Assembly (NCBI RefSeq): GCF_000730425.1
Contig: NZ_CP008896.1
Span: forward strand, 1,364,001 to 1,428,000
Length of the DNA stretch: 64,000 bases
DNA from: Pseudomonas fluorescens
GTDB taxonomy: Bacteria; Pseudomonadota; Gammaproteobacteria; Pseudomonadales; Pseudomonadaceae
Direction: 5' to 3'
Both the position numbers and the translations under genes were made by a program. Positions 19,967 to 31,467 of this stretch are shown here, one piece after another (the stretch's first letter is position 1; each line of letters starts with the position of its first letter). Under the pieces are notes generated by a model. That model had not been told where the DNA came from and ran no database searches. It saw only the letters and a list, made by a program, of their open reading frames with translations.

Positions 19967-20779
19967 ATGAAAATCGTCTCCTTCAATATCAACGGGCTGC
20001 GCGCCCGGCCTCATCAGTTGGCGGCCCTGATCGACAAACATCAACCGGATGTGATCGGTCTGCAGGAAACCAAGGTCCACGACGACCAGTTCCCTCTAGC
20101 CGAAGTCCAGGCCCTGGGCTATCACGTGTACTACCACGGGCAGAAAGGCCATTACGGTGTCGCCCTGCTCTCGCGCCAGGAACCGCTGGCCCTGCACAAG
20201 GGGTTTGCCAGCGACGAAGAGGATGCCCAGCGCCGCTTTATCTGGGGCACCTTCGCCGATGAACACGGTCACCCGATCACCATCATGAATGGCTATTTCC
20301 CACAGGGCGAAAGCCGCGATCACCCCACCAAGTTCCCAGCCAAGCAGCGCTTCTACGAAGACCTGCAACAGTTGCTGGAAACCCAGTTCAGCAATGATCA
20401 GGCGTTGGTGGTGATGGGCGACGTGAACATTTCGCCCGAAGATTGCGATATCGGCATCGGTGCCGACAACGCCAAGCGCTGGCTGAAGACCGGCAAGTGC
20501 AGCTTCCTGCCGGAAGAGCGCGAATGGATGGCGCGCCTGAAGAACTGGGGCCTGACCGACAGCTTCCGGCACCTGAACCCGGACGTGGCGGACCGCTTCA
20601 GTTGGTTCGATTACCGCAGCCGGGGTTTTGAAGACGAGCCCAAGCGCGGCCTGCGTATCGACCTGATCATGGCCTCCAATGGCCTGTTGCCACGGATCAA
20701 GGATGCTGGCGTGGACTACGAGTTGCGTGGCCTGGAGAAACCGTCGGACCATGCGCCGATCTGGCTGGAATTGAGCTAA
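19967..20779 (+). CDS. xthA: Exodeoxyribonuclease III
   Basis: 270 residues from [15 protein letters not shown]. Endonuclease/exonuclease/phosphatase-fold motifs are visible: [11 protein letters not shown] (metal Glu), [21 protein letters not shown] and the C-terminal [10 protein letters not shown] with the catalytic His. It cleaves abasic sites and removes 3' blocks in base excision repair. It stands alone; a REPIN follows its stop. Confidence 0.95.
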   Translation: MKIVSFNINGLRARPHQLAALIDKHQPDVIGLQETKVHDDQFPLAEVQALGYHVYYHGQKGHYGVALLSRQEPLALHKGFASDEEDAQRRFIWGTFADEHGHPITIMNGYFPQGESRDHPTKFPAKQRFYEDLQQLLETQFSNDQALVVMGDVNISPEDCDIGIGADNAKRWLKTGKCSFLPEEREWMARLKNWGLTDSFRHLNPDVADRFSWFDYRSRGFEDEPKRGLRIDLIMASNGLLPRIKDAGVDYELRGLEKPSDHAPIWLELS

Positions 20780-20790
20780 GCCCCACCCTG

Positions 20791-20855
20791 TGTAGGAACC
20801 GGCTTGCCGGCGATGAGGCCCTTGAGGACACCATCGCCGGCAAGCCGGCTCCTAC
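20791..20855. repeat. REPIN, GCCGGC type
   Basis: TGTAGGAACCGGCTTGCCGG and the inverted copy lie directly after xthA. The left half carries one substitution (GGAACC for GGAGCC). Confidence 0.9.
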
Positions 20856-20922
20856 CGTCATATTTATGCAACCTTACTGACTTAATCTGCCCGCACTTCC
20901 TTTGGCTTGAGAAGGTGGCGGC

Positions 20923-22263
20923 ATGATGCTGCGTGCTCTGTACCTGCTGGCACTCTGTAGCGTATTTCCTGTTGTGGCCGTTGCAACCCCCCTGCCCTTT
21001 CCCGAACGCGGCCCGGCCTTGCGCATCCAGGGCTCCAACACCATTGGTGCCGCGCTGGGCCCGGCGCTGGTCAGGGGCTTGATGGAGCAACAGGGCCTGA
21101 AGGCCGTGTACAGTGAACCGGCGCACCGCCCCAACGAGCAGCGCCTCATCGGCACGAGCCCCCAAGGCAAACGGGTGCAGATAGAAATCGCCGCCCATGG
21201 CTCCAGCACCGGTTTTATCGCGCTGAAAAATGCCGAGGCTGACCTGGCTGCGTCTTCGCGCCCGATCAAAGACCGTGAACTGGTGGACCTCGAACCTTTG
21301 GGCGACCTGAAAAGCCCTGGCGCCGAACAGGTAATCGCCATCGATGGCCTGGCGATTATCCTGCATCCACACAACCCACTGCAGACGCTGACCATCGAAC
21401 AACTGGCGGGGATTTTCAGCGGCGAAATCAGCACCTGGGAAGCCTTGGGCGGCAGCGGCGGGAAGATCCGGCTGTATGCCCGCGATGATCGATCGGGCAC
21501 CTACGACACCTTCAAGGAACTGGTGCTCAGCCGTCGCGGTAAAACCCTCGACAGCACGGCCAAACGCTTTGAGTCCAGCGAGCAACTGTCCGACGCCGTC
21601 AGCCACGACTCCCAGGGTATCGGCCTTATCGGCCTGCCCTACGTGCGCCAGGCCAAGGCCGCGGCCATCAGTGACGGTGACTCCCAGGCCATGTTGCCGC
21701 TCAATAGCCTGATCGCCACCGAGGACTATCCGCTGTCGCGCCGCCTGTTTTTCTACCTGCCGCCCAATAACACCAACCCCTGGGCCGAGGCGTTGGTGGA
21801 CTTTGCCCAGAGCGCCCAAGGCCAGGCCATCGTTGCCGCCAATGGGTTTATCGCCCAACAGGTCAAGGCCATCACCGTATTGCCACGGGCGCCGATGCCC
21901 GATGCCTACCAGGCCATCGCCCGCGAGGCGCAACGCCTGACCGTGAATTTTCGCTTCGAAGAAGGCAGTGCCAGCCTGGACAACAAGGCGCGCCAGGACC
22001 TGGCGCGGGTGGTGGCTTATATAGGCAACCACGACAAACGGGACAAACGGGTCACGCTGGTGGGGTTTGGTGATGCCAAGGATGACCCGCAGCGCGCCGA
22101 CCTGCTGTCAAAGCTGCGGGCGATGGCGGTGCGTCGGGAATTGGTCAAGAGCGGCGTGGTGTTACGCGATATTCGCGGCTTTGGCGCCGAGATGCCGGTG
22201 GCGGCGAACACCGTGGATGAAGGGCGGATCAAGAATCGCCGGGTGGAGGTCTGGGTTTACTGA
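20923..22263 (+). CDS. PstS-like periplasmic substrate-binding protein fused to an OmpA C-terminal domain
   Basis: 446 residues. A signal peptide (about 1-21) precedes a PstS-type binding fold (about 30-310, with IQGSNTIGAALGPAL, HGSSTGFIAL and RDDRSGTYDTFKELVL). An OmpA-like peptidoglycan-binding domain follows (about 335-446, FRFEEGSASLDNKARQDL ... GRIKNRRVEVWVY). The fusion would tether a phosphate- or anion-binding module to the cell wall. No pst transporter gene is adjacent, so uptake is doubtful; sensing or scavenging is possible. REPINs flank it on both sides. Confidence 0.88.
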   Translation: MMLRALYLLALCSVFPVVAVATPLPFPERGPALRIQGSNTIGAALGPALVRGLMEQQGLKAVYSEPAHRPNEQRLIGTSPQGKRVQIEIAAHGSSTGFIALKNAEADLAASSRPIKDRELVDLEPLGDLKSPGAEQVIAIDGLAIILHPHNPLQTLTIEQLAGIFSGEISTWEALGGSGGKIRLYARDDRSGTYDTFKELVLSRRGKTLDSTAKRFESSEQLSDAVSHDSQGIGLIGLPYVRQAKAAAISDGDSQAMLPLNSLIATEDYPLSRRLFFYLPPNNTNPWAEALVDFAQSAQGQAIVAANGFIAQQVKAITVLPRAPMPDAYQAIAREAQRLTVNFRFEEGSASLDNKARQDLARVVAYIGNHDKRDKRVTLVGFGDAKDDPQRADLLSKLRAMAVRRELVKSGVVLRDIRGFGAEMPVAANTVDEGRIKNRRVEVWVY

Positions 22264-22270
22264 ACACTCC

Positions 22271-22338
22271 CTGCAGGAGCCGGCTTGCCGGCGATGGCGT
22301 CCTCAAGGGCCCCATCGCCGGCAAGCCGGCTCCTGCAG
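22271..22338. repeat. REPIN, GCCGGC type
   Basis: CTGCAGGAGCCGGCTTGCCG and a perfect inverted copy lie between the convergent ends of the PstS-OmpA gene and the acyl-CoA dehydrogenase gene. Confidence 0.92.
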
Positions 22339-22343
22339 GGTTG

Positions 22344-23573
22344 TTACTGACCGCTGCGCATCAGCTCTTTAGGCACATATTTGCCAATCTCGAACTTGCC
22401 AATCGCCGCCCGGTGCACTTCATCCGGGCCGTCGGCCAGGCGCAGGGTACGCTGCATGGCGTACATATAGGCCAGCGGGAAGTCATTGGACACCCCGGCA
22501 CCGCCGTGGATCTGGATCGCCCGGTCAATCACCTTCAGGGCCACATTCGGCGCCACGACCTTGATCTGGGCGATTTCACTTTTCGCCACTTTGTTGCCGA
22601 CCGTATCCATCATGTACGCCGCCTTCAACGTCAGCAGGCGTGCCATGTCGATTTCCATCCGTGAGTCGGCGATCTTGTCGATGTTGCCACCCAGGCGCGC
22701 CAGCGGCTTGCCAAAGGCTGTACGGCTGACCGAGCGTTTGCACATCAGTTCCAGGGCGCGTTCAGCCATGCCAATGGAGCGCATGCAGTGGTGGATACGG
22801 CCCGGGCCAAGGCGCCCCTGGGCAATTTCGAAGCCGCGGCCTTCACCCAGCAAGACGTTTTCGTACGGCACACGCACGTTGTCGAACAGCACTTCGGCAT
22901 GCCCATGGGGTGCGTCGTCATACCCGAACACCGGCAGCGGCCGGACGATTTTCACGCCGGGCGCGTCCACCGGTACCAGGATCATCGAGTGTTGCTGGTG
23001 GCGCGGCGCATCCGGGTTGCTCAGGCCCATGAAGATCAGGATCTTGCAGCGTGGGTCGCACGCGCCCGAGGTCCACCACTTCTTGCCGTTGATCACCCAT
23101 TCGTCACCCTGGCGCTCGGCGCGGGCGGCCATATTGGTGGCATCGGAAGAAGCCACATCCGGTTCGGTCATGGCGAACGCCGAACGGATCTCGCCGCGCA
23201 GCAGCGGCGCCAGCCAGCGTTGTTTCTGCTCTTCGTTGGCATAGCGCACCAGCACTTCCATATTGCCGGTGTCGGGCGCCGAGCAGTTGAACGGCTCGGG
23301 GCCGAGCAAGGATCGGCCCATGATTTCTGCCAGCGGCGCGTATTCCAGGTTGGTCAGGCCAGCGCCCAGTCCGGACTCCGGCAGGAACAGGTTCCACAGG
23401 CCTTCGGCCTTAGCGCGGGCCTTGAGTTCTTCCATGATGGCGGTGGGCTGCCAACGATCACCTTCGCTGACCTGGCGCTCGAACACCGGCTCGGCTGGGT
23501 AAACGTAAGCCTCCATAAACGCGGTGACGCGTTCACGCAGTTCCTGAACCTTGGGCGAATAGGCAAAATCCAT
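22344..23573 (-). CDS. Acyl-CoA dehydrogenase, ACAD10/11-like
   Basis: 409 residues of FAD-dependent acyl-CoA dehydrogenase. Flavin/substrate motifs [16 protein letters not shown] and [17 protein letters not shown] are present, with the C-terminal pieces [19 protein letters not shown] and [10 protein letters not shown]. It oxidises an acyl-CoA to the 2-enoyl-CoA. The GPDEVHR end and overall size resemble ACAD11-type enzymes rather than FadE. A divergent LysR gene 151 bp away is its likely regulator. The substrate is unknown. Confidence 0.9.
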   Translation of the reverse strand: MDFAYSPKVQELRERVTAFMEAYVYPAEPVFERQVSEGDRWQPTAIMEELKARAKAEGLWNLFLPESGLGAGLTNLEYAPLAEIMGRSLLGPEPFNCSAPDTGNMEVLVRYANEEQKQRWLAPLLRGEIRSAFAMTEPDVASSDATNMAARAERQGDEWVINGKKWWTSGACDPRCKILIFMGLSNPDAPRHQQHSMILVPVDAPGVKIVRPLPVFGYDDAPHGHAEVLFDNVRVPYENVLLGEGRGFEIAQGRLGPGRIHHCMRSIGMAERALELMCKRSVSRTAFGKPLARLGGNIDKIADSRMEIDMARLLTLKAAYMMDTVGNKVAKSEIAQIKVVAPNVALKVIDRAIQIHGGAGVSNDFPLAYMYAMQRTLRLADGPDEVHRAAIGKFEIGKYVPKELMRSGQ

Positions 23574-23724
23574 GAGCAGCTCCCTTCTTTGAGAGGTTGT
23601 TTAGGTCATGCAATCGATGCTAGAACAGCGCTGATAATTTACCTAGCCTATTCTCGGCGTGTATTAACATTCATCACCGATATATGATCGACGTATGAAA
23701 ACCTAACAAGAAGAGCGCAACGAA

Positions 23725-24660
23725 ATGAATCTGAGCAAGGTCGACCTCAATCTTTTCATCGTCTTTGACGCGATCTACACCGAAGCCAACCTGACCCGCG
23801 CCGGGCAGATCGTCGGCATTACCCAGCCGGCGGTATCCAACGCCCTGGCGCGCCTGCGCGAGACCTTCAACGACCCGCTGTTCGTGCGGACCGCCCAGGG
23901 CATGGTGCCAACCCCCATGGCCCAGAACATCATTGGCCCGGTGCGCAACGCCCTGTCGCTGCTGCGGGTGTCGGTGCAGGAAAGCCGGATTTTCAACCCG
24001 TTGCAGGCGGCCAAGACCTACCGCATCAGCATGACCGACCTGACTGAAGCCGTGATCCTGCCGCCGCTGTTCCAGCGCCTGCGCCGCCTGGCGCCCACGG
24101 TGATCATCGAAAGCTTCCTGTCCAAACGTCGGGAAACCACCAAGGAACTGGCCGCCGGGCGCCTGGATTTTGCGGTGGACGCCCCCCTCAACACCGACCC
24201 GCAGGTGCGCCACGTCAAGCTTATGGAAGACCGCTACGTGTGTGCCATGCGAAAGGGGCACCCGATGGCGGGCAAGGAAAAATTCAGCCTGGATGACTAC
24301 CTGTCGCTGACCCATATCCATATTTCCAGCCGGCGCAATGGCCTGGGCCACGTCGACCTGGCCCTGGGCAAGATGGGCATCCAGCGCAAGATCGCCCTGC
24401 GTTCGCAGCATTATTTGATGGCCTCCCAGGTGTTGCAGCAGACCGACATGGTGATGACCGTGCCGGAGCGCTTTGCAAAGCGCAACGATCTGCACTCGTT
24501 CAACCTGCCCGTCAATGACGTGCCGCCGGTGGAAACGCACCTGTACTGGCATGAAAGCACCGACCAGGACCCGGCCAACCGCTGGATGCGCGAGCAGATG
24601 ATCGAGTTGTGCCAGCAGGTCACGGCGCGCGAGAAGAAGCTGGACCAGCAAACACTATGA
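23725..24660 (+). CDS. LysR-family regulator, probably of the divergent acyl-CoA dehydrogenase
   Basis: 311 residues. The N-terminal winged helix (LTRAGQIVGITQPAVSNALARLRETFNDPLFVR) is of the NodD/LeuO-like subgroup, followed by an effector domain (about 90-300). The 151-bp shared intergenic region has a small inverted repeat CGATATATGATCG (23678-23690) that could be part of a LysR site. It is followed directly by a REPIN. Confidence 0.92.
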   Translation: MNLSKVDLNLFIVFDAIYTEANLTRAGQIVGITQPAVSNALARLRETFNDPLFVRTAQGMVPTPMAQNIIGPVRNALSLLRVSVQESRIFNPLQAAKTYRISMTDLTEAVILPPLFQRLRRLAPTVIIESFLSKRRETTKELAAGRLDFAVDAPLNTDPQVRHVKLMEDRYVCAMRKGHPMAGKEKFSLDDYLSLTHIHISSRRNGLGHVDLALGKMGIQRKIALRSQHYLMASQVLQQTDMVMTVPERFAKRNDLHSFNLPVNDVPPVETHLYWHESTDQDPANRWMREQMIELCQQVTAREKKLDQQTL

Positions 24661-24663
24661 CGC

Positions 24664-24731
24664 TGTAGGAGCCGGCTTGCCGGCGATGGCGGTTTACCTG
24701 ATGGCCCATCGCCGGCTAGCCGGCTCCTACA
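24664..24731. repeat. REPIN, GCCGGC type
   Basis: TGTAGGAGCCGGCTTGCCGG and its inverted copy, with one change in the right arm (GGCTAGCC), lie between the LysR gene and the liuR promoter. Confidence 0.92.
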
Positions 24732-24743
24732 GGGAGGGGATTT

Positions 24744-24763
24744 GCTTGACGTTTACGTCAAGC
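24744..24763 (+). promoter_or_regulatory. LiuR operator upstream of liuR-mvaB
   Basis: GCTTGACGTTTACGTCAAGC is a perfect 8-bp inverted repeat around TTTA, 41 bp before the liuR start. Similar ACGTNNACGT palindromes lie before liuA (28551-28612). It fits autoregulation by the MerR-type LiuR. Confidence 0.75.
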
Positions 24764-24803
24764 AGCCATTAGCGTAGCGCCAAGACCCTCCTTGAGCGCC
24801 ACC

Positions 24804-25205
24804 ATGAGCACGACCTACAGCATCTCCGACCTGGCCCGCGAGTTGGACATCACCACCCGGGCCATTCGCTTCTATGAAGAACAAGGCCTGCTGAGCCCCG
24901 AACGCCGCGGCCAGGAACGTATCTATTCGCCCCGGGACAAAGTCAGCCTGAAGCTGATCCTGCGCGGCAAGCGCATCGGTTTTTCCCTGGCCGAATGCCG
25001 CGAATTGATCGAGCTCTACGACCCCACCAGCGGCAATCAAAAACAATTGCACAGCATGCTGGCGAAGATCAGTGAACGCCGTGAGCAACTGGAACAACAG
25101 TTGCTGGACATCGAACAGATGAAGCTGGAACTGGACACCGCCGAAGAACGTTGCACCCAGGCCCTGGAACAGACGATCCAGAGCCAGGTCGGCCAACCCC
25201 TATAA
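24804..25205 (+). CDS. liuR: MerR-family regulator of leucine/isovalerate catabolism
   Basis: 133 residues from MSTTYSISDLARELDITTRA. It has a MerR winged helix (about 5-70, FYEEQGLLSPERRGQERIYS) and a C-terminal coiled coil (about 80-120). No metal-binding cysteine pair is present, which fits the LiuR type that senses a CoA intermediate rather than metal. It is followed after 12 bp by mvaB and preceded by its operator. It likely represses both liuR-mvaB and the ligase/liuABCD divergon. Confidence 0.9.
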   Translation: MSTTYSISDLARELDITTRAIRFYEEQGLLSPERRGQERIYSPRDKVSLKLILRGKRIGFSLAECRELIELYDPTSGNQKQLHSMLAKISERREQLEQQLLDIEQMKLELDTAEERCTQALEQTIQSQVGQPL

Positions 25206-25217
25206 AAGGTAGATCCC

Positions 25218-26117
25218 ATGTCTCTCCCCTCTTATGTACGCCTGGTCGAAGTCGGCCCGCGCGACGGCCTGCAAAACGAAGCACAGCCCATCAGCGTGGC
25301 CGACAAGGTGCAACTGGTGGATACCCTCAGTGCAGCGGGCCTGGGTTACATCGAGGTCGGCAGTTTTGTCTCACCCAAGTGGGTGCCGCAGATGGCAGGC
25401 TCGGCCGAGGTGTTTGCGCAGATCCAGCGCAAGCCGGGCGTGGTCTACGGCGCGCTGGCGCCGAACCTGCGCGGGTTCGAGGACGCGCTGGCGGCCGGGG
25501 TCAAGGAAGTCGCGGTGTTTGCCGCAGCGTCCGAGGCGTTTTCCCAGCGCAATATCAACTGCTCCATCAGCGAAAGCCTGGCGCGCTTTGCGCCGATCAT
25601 GGCGGCGGCGCAGCAACATGGCGTGAGTGTGCGCGGCTATGTGTCCTGTGTGCTGGGCTGCCCTTATGAAGGCCAGGTCGCGCCGGAACAAGTGGCCGCA
25701 GTAGCCCGAGAGCTGTATGCCATGGGCTGTTACGAAGTGTCTTTGGGCGACACCATCGGCACCGGCACCGCCGGCGCCACACGCCGCATGTTTGAGGTAG
25801 TCGGCAAGGACGTGCCACGGGCAAAGCTCGCCGGGCACTTCCATGATACCTACGGGCAGGCCATCGCTAACCTGTATGCCAGCCTGCTGGAAGGTATCGC
25901 GGTGTTCGACAGCTCTATCGCCGGCCTCGGCGGCTGCCCTTATGCCAAGGGCGCCAGCGGTAACGTGGCCACTGAGGATGTGCTGTACCTGCTCAATGGC
26001 CTGGGCATCGAGACCGGTATCGATATGGACACGCTGCTGGTGGCGGGCCAGCAGATCTGTACGGTCCTCGGCCGCCCCACCGGCTCGCGCGTGGCCAGGG
26101 CCCGTAACGCCCGTTGA
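25218..26117 (+). CDS. mvaB: Hydroxymethylglutaryl-CoA lyase
   Basis: 299 residues. It cleaves HMG-CoA to acetyl-CoA and acetoacetate, the last step of leucine catabolism (LiuE in P. aeruginosa nomenclature). Seen are VEVGPRDGLQNE at the N-terminus (metal Asp), HFHDTYGQ (metal His pair) and the signature GLGGCPYAKGASGN with the catalytic Cys. Start has AAAGGT as ribosome binding site. It is in an operon with liuR but apart from liuABCD. The gap behind it carries the CrcY-type sRNA. Confidence 0.95.
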   Translation: MSLPSYVRLVEVGPRDGLQNEAQPISVADKVQLVDTLSAAGLGYIEVGSFVSPKWVPQMAGSAEVFAQIQRKPGVVYGALAPNLRGFEDALAAGVKEVAVFAAASEAFSQRNINCSISESLARFAPIMAAAQQHGVSVRGYVSCVLGCPYEGQVAPEQVAAVARELYAMGCYEVSLGDTIGTGTAGATRRMFEVVGKDVPRAKLAGHFHDTYGQAIANLYASLLEGIAVFDSSIAGLGGCPYAKGASGNVATEDVLYLLNGLGIETGIDMDTLLVAGQQICTVLGRPTGSRVARARNAR

Positions 26118-26136
26118 GTAGCCTGCCCGTGACGAT

Positions 26137-26168
26137 GTGTTACCTCGCGGCTACACATCGGGTAACAC
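26137..26168. promoter_or_regulatory. Candidate CbrB activator site upstream of the sRNA
   Basis: GTGTTAC and GTAACAC form a perfect 7-bp inverted repeat with 18 bp between, centred about 100 bp upstream of the -24/-12 promoter. CbrB, the sigma-54 activator of Crc-antagonist sRNAs, is recalled to use TGTTAC/GTAACA-type sites. Assignment is inference. Confidence 0.5.
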
Positions 26169-26248
26169 GGGAACATATTTTGTCGCATTTTCTGAAGTAA
26201 ATTTCTCACCAAAAAATCAAGCCATTGATTTTAAACGACTTTATAAAG

Positions 26249-26265
26249 TTGGCACGGCTCCTGCT
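26249..26265 (+). promoter_or_regulatory. Sigma-54 promoter of the CrcY-type sRNA
   Basis: TTGGCACGGCTCCTGCT matches the -24 (GG at 26251-26252) and -12 (GC at 26263-26264) elements with the correct spacing. Transcription would begin near 26276. Confidence 0.8.
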
Positions 26266-26275
26266 ATCTCTATGG

Positions 26276-26650
26276 CATAACAAGAATAAAAAGCACCAAA
26301 CCTAATAAAAATAAGACGTACCGACTCTGACATAACAAAAACAACACGGCAGAGACGCAGCTAACAGATTTTTTTGGAGAAGATGTGCTTCGCAGGGTAC
26401 GGCGCAAGCCGCCACTCGCAACCGGGCAGAGAACAATAAAACTACCTCAAGGTAGCTACCCACTGGTTGGATCGCGTGCGAAGAAGCAGATCAGCGCTCA
26501 AAAAAATACGTTTGCTCTTGACCCCGGATGGGGGTCGCCAAAAACAGCGGTAAAGGGCCACGGTTGCCAAAAACAACAATAGACCGCCCCTCAATAATAA
26601 AAAAAGAGCACGTAACAACAAATTAAAGGGGAGCTTCGGCTCCCCTTTGT
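26276..26650 (+). ncRNA. crcY: CrcY/CrcZ-family small RNA (Hfq-Crc antagonist)
   Basis: About 375 nt between a sigma-54 promoter and a strong terminator, AT-rich against GC-rich neighbours and without a convincing ORF. It carries repeated A-rich AANAANAA motifs: AACAAGAATAA and AAAAATAA near its 5' end, then AACAAAAACAAC, AACAATAA, AAAAACAACAA, AATAATAA and AACAACAA. Such motifs bind Hfq/Crc and let the RNA titrate them away from target mRNAs, relieving carbon catabolite repression. I recall that P. putida crcY lies next to mvaB, as here, and is about the same length. The exact symbol (crcY or crcX) is not certain. Confidence 0.87.
26625..26650 (+). terminator. Terminator of the CrcY-type sRNA
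   Basis: AAAGGGGAGC-TTCG-GCTCCCCTTT is a perfect 10-bp stem with a UUCG tetraloop; the T-run is short because it is partly inside the stem. Confidence 0.85.
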
Positions 26651-26693
26651 GCTGTCTGGGTGAAATGAATGTTGTGAGTCACCCTCTATCCCC

Positions 26694-26782
26694 TGCGGGA
26701 GCGGGCTTGCTCGCGAAAGCGGTGGGCCAGTTGATAAATACTTGACTGATACTCCGCTATCGCGAGCAAGCCCGCGCCCACA
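26694..26782. repeat. REPIN, GCGGGC/CTCGCG type
   Basis: TGCGGGAGCGGGCTTGCTCG and an inverted copy (CGAGCAAGCCCGCGCCCACA) flank a variable centre between the sRNA terminator and the ligase gene's 3' end. Confidence 0.9.
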
Positions 26783-26816
26783 CAAGCCAAGCCCCACATC
26801 AGGTTTGGGCCAGGCC

Positions 26817-28499
<1,683 letters not shown>

Positions 28500-28550
28500 G
28501 ACGACCCCTATTGTCTTTTTTGTAGGTGGACGGTGCGCCTGCCAGGCGCG

Positions 28551-28612
28551 AGCTTGACGTTAACGTAAGCTACGATTGACAGTCATGCAACGCAAGTTTA
28601 CGTTAACGTAAA
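28551..28612. promoter_or_regulatory. Two LiuR operators in the acyl-CoA synthetase/liuA divergent promoter
   Basis: Site A, 28551-28571, contains CTTGACGTTAACGTAAG (imperfect palindrome). Site B, 28597-28612, is the perfect palindrome TTTACGTTAACGTAAA. They are about 44 bp apart centre to centre and share the ACGTTAACGT core with each other and the ACGTNNACGT form with the liuR-proximal site at 24744-24763. Confidence 0.78.
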
Positions 28613-28670
28613 GGTGATCGCCCAATGGTGTCGCCAGCCCCACAACAATAATGTTTATAGGTGCCCTTCC

Positions 28671-29834
28671 ATGAGTTACCCGACCCTGAACTTCGCCCTC
28701 GGTGAAACCATCGACATGCTGCGCGACCAGGTGCAGGCCTTCGTGGCCAAGGAGCTGGCACCACGGGCAGCACAGATCGATATCGACAACCTGTTCCCCG
28801 TGGATATGTGGCGCAAGTTCGGTGACATGGGCCTGCTGGGCATCACAGTGCCGGAAGAATACGGCGGTGCCGGCCTGGGTTACCTGGCCCATGTGGTGGC
28901 CATGGAAGAAATCAGCCGCGGCTCGGCCTCGGTGGCGTTGTCCTACGGCGCGCACTCCAACCTGTGTGTCAACCAGATCAACCGCAATGGCAACCACGAG
29001 CAAAAGCTCAAGTACCTGCCCAAGCTGATCAGCGGCGAGCATATTGGCGCCCTGGCCATGAGCGAGCCGAATGCCGGTTCCGATGTGGTGTCGATGAAGC
29101 TGCGCGCCGACAAGCGCGGCAGCGTGTATGTGCTCAACGGAAGCAAGACCTGGATCACCAACGGCCCCGATGCCCACACGTATGTGATCTACGCCAAGAC
29201 CGACCTGGAAAAGGGCGCCCACGGCATCACCGCATTTATCGTCGAGCGCGACGCCAAGGGTTTCAGCCGCAGCAACAAATTCGACAAGCTGGGCATGCGT
29301 GGCTCCAACACCTGCGAGCTGTTTTTCGATGACGTCGAAGTGCCCGAAGAAAATATCCTCGGCGCGCTCAATGGCGGGGTCAAAGTCCTGATGAGCGGCC
29401 TGGACTACGAGCGCGTGGTGCTCTCCGGTGGCCCCACCGGGATCATGCAGGCGTGCATGGACCTGATCGTGCCCTATATCCACGACCGCAAGCAGTTTGG
29501 CCAGAGTATCGGCGAGTTCCAACTGATCCAGGGCAAGGTCGCCGACATGTACACCCAGCTCAACGCCAGCCGTGCCTACCTCTATGCAGTGGCCCAGGCC
29601 TGCGAGCGCGGCGAAACCACGCGCAAGGACGCTGCCGGGGTGATTCTGTACAGCGCCGAACGCGCCACCCAGATGGCCCTCGACGCGATCCAGATTCTCG
29701 GCGGCAATGGCTATATCAATGAATTCCCGGCAGGTCGCCTGCTGCGCGATGCCAAGCTGTATGAAATCGGCGCAGGCACCAGTGAGATCCGGCGCATGCT
29801 GATCGGTCGCGAACTGTTCAACGAAACCCGCTGA
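28671..29834 (+). CDS. liuA: Isovaleryl-CoA dehydrogenase
   Basis: 387 residues from [20 protein letters not shown]; the frame is open further upstream but that runs into the operators. It oxidises isovaleryl-CoA to 3-methylcrotonyl-CoA. Flavin motifs [16 protein letters not shown] and [18 protein letters not shown] are present. The catalytic Glu lies in [15 protein letters not shown] (about residue 246), the position used by isovaleryl-CoA dehydrogenases, and [16 protein letters not shown] follows near the end. It is first of liuABCD. Confidence 0.96.
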   Translation: MSYPTLNFALGETIDMLRDQVQAFVAKELAPRAAQIDIDNLFPVDMWRKFGDMGLLGITVPEEYGGAGLGYLAHVVAMEEISRGSASVALSYGAHSNLCVNQINRNGNHEQKLKYLPKLISGEHIGALAMSEPNAGSDVVSMKLRADKRGSVYVLNGSKTWITNGPDAHTYVIYAKTDLEKGAHGITAFIVERDAKGFSRSNKFDKLGMRGSNTCELFFDDVEVPEENILGALNGGVKVLMSGLDYERVVLSGGPTGIMQACMDLIVPYIHDRKQFGQSIGEFQLIQGKVADMYTQLNASRAYLYAVAQACERGETTRKDAAGVILYSAERATQMALDAIQILGGNGYINEFPAGRLLRDAKLYEIGAGTSEIRRMLIGRELFNETR

Positions 29835-29845
29835 GGGAGTGCACC

Positions 29846-31453
29846 ATGGCCACCCTGCACACCCAACTCAACCCGCGCTCGGCTGAATTCGCCACCAACA
29901 GCGCGACCATGCTCAAACAGGTCGACGCCCTGCACACTCTGCTCGCCCAGGTCCAGCAAGGCGGCGGCAGCAAGGCCCAGGAGCGTCATACCTCCCGTGG
30001 CAAGCTGCTGCCGCGCGAGCGCATCAACCGCCTGCTCGACCTGGGCTCGGCGTTCCTGGAACTCAGCCAACTGGCGGCGTATCAGGTCTACGGTGAAGAC
30101 GTCCCGGCTGCGGGCGTAATCGCCGGGATCGGCCGCGTCGAAGGCGTCGAGTGCATGATCGTCGCCAACGATGCCACGGTAAAAGGCGGCTCCTACTACC
30201 CGCTGACCGTGAAAAAACATCTGCGCGCGCAAACCATCGCCGAACAGAACCGCCTGCCCTGTATCTACCTGGTGGATTCCGGCGGCGCCAACCTGCCGCG
30301 CCAGGATGAAGTGTTTCCCGACCGCGAGCATTTTGGGCGGATCTTCTTCAACCAGGCCAACATGAGCGCCCAGGGCATCCCACAGATTGCAGTGGTGATG
30401 GGCTCCTGCACCGCCGGCGGCGCCTATGTGCCGGCGATGGCGGACGAGGCGATCATGGTGCGCCAACAGGCGACCATCTTCCTCGCCGGCCCGCCGCTGG
30501 TGAAGGCCGCCACCGGCGAAGTGGTCAGCGCTGAAGACCTTGGCGGGGCCGATGTGCACTGCAAGATCTCCGGGGTGGCCGACCATTACGCCGACAGTGA
30601 CGAACACGCCCTGGCCCTGGCCCGCCGCAGCGTCGCCAACCTCAACTGGCGCAAGCAGGGACAGTTACAACAGCGCACGCCGGTCGCGCCGTTGTATGCC
30701 AGCGAGGAGTTGTATGGGGTGATTCCGGCCGACGCCAAACAACCTTTCGATGTGCGCGAAGTGATTGCACGACTGGTGGACGGCTCGGTCTTCGATGAGT
30801 TCAAGGCGCTGTTCGGTACCACATTGGTCTGCGGCTTTGCCCATTTGCATGGCTATCCCATCGCGATCCTCGCCAACAACGGCATCCTCTTTGCCGAAGC
30901 GGCGCAAAAAGGCGCGCACTTTATCGAACTGGCCTGCCAGCGCGGGATTCCCCTGCTGTTCTTGCAGAACATCACCGGCTTTATGGTGGGGCAGAAGTAT
31001 GAGGCCGGCGGTATCGCCAAGCACGGTGCCAAGCTGGTCACAGCGGTGGCCTGCGCCAGGGTGCCGAAATTCACGGTGATCATCGGTGGCAGCTTTGGGG
31101 CCGGTAACTACGGGATGTGCGGGCGCGCCTATGACCCGCGTTTTTTGTGGATGTGGCCCAACGCACGCATTGGCGTGATGGGCGCCGAACAGGCGGCCGG
31201 CGTGCTGGTGCAGGTCAAGCGCGAGCAGGCCGAACGCAGTGGCCAGGCCTTCAGCGCCGAGGAAGAAGCGCAGATCAAGCAGCCGATCCTCGACCAGTAC
31301 GAGACCCAGGGCCACCCCTATTACTCCAGCGCCCGCCTGTGGGATGACGGCGTCATCGACCCCTTGCAGACCCGTGACGTGCTGGCCCTGGCCTTGTCTG
31401 CCGCACTGAATGCCCCCATCGAGCCGAGCCGCTTCGGCGTGTTCCGCATGTAA
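29846..31453 (+). CDS. liuB: Methylcrotonyl-CoA carboxylase beta (carboxyltransferase) subunit
   Basis: 535 residues with the two crotonase-like carboxyltransferase halves. CoA/carboxybiotin features include [53 protein letters not shown] and [18 protein letters not shown]. It transfers carboxyl from biotin to 3-methylcrotonyl-CoA, giving 3-methylglutaconyl-CoA. It follows liuA by 11 bp with a GAGGGAG ribosome binding site. Confidence 0.96.
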   Translation: MATLHTQLNPRSAEFATNSATMLKQVDALHTLLAQVQQGGGSKAQERHTSRGKLLPRERINRLLDLGSAFLELSQLAAYQVYGEDVPAAGVIAGIGRVEGVECMIVANDATVKGGSYYPLTVKKHLRAQTIAEQNRLPCIYLVDSGGANLPRQDEVFPDREHFGRIFFNQANMSAQGIPQIAVVMGSCTAGGAYVPAMADEAIMVRQQATIFLAGPPLVKAATGEVVSAEDLGGADVHCKISGVADHYADSDEHALALARRSVANLNWRKQGQLQQRTPVAPLYASEELYGVIPADAKQPFDVREVIARLVDGSVFDEFKALFGTTLVCGFAHLHGYPIAILANNGILFAEAAQKGAHFIELACQRGIPLLFLQNITGFMVGQKYEAGGIAKHGAKLVTAVACARVPKFTVIIGGSFGAGNYGMCGRAYDPRFLWMWPNARIGVMGAEQAAGVLVQVKREQAERSGQAFSAEEEAQIKQPILDQYETQGHPYYSSARLWDDGVIDPLQTRDVLALALSAALNAPIEPSRFGVFRM

Positions 31454-31467
31454 TTGGAGCTGCACCC

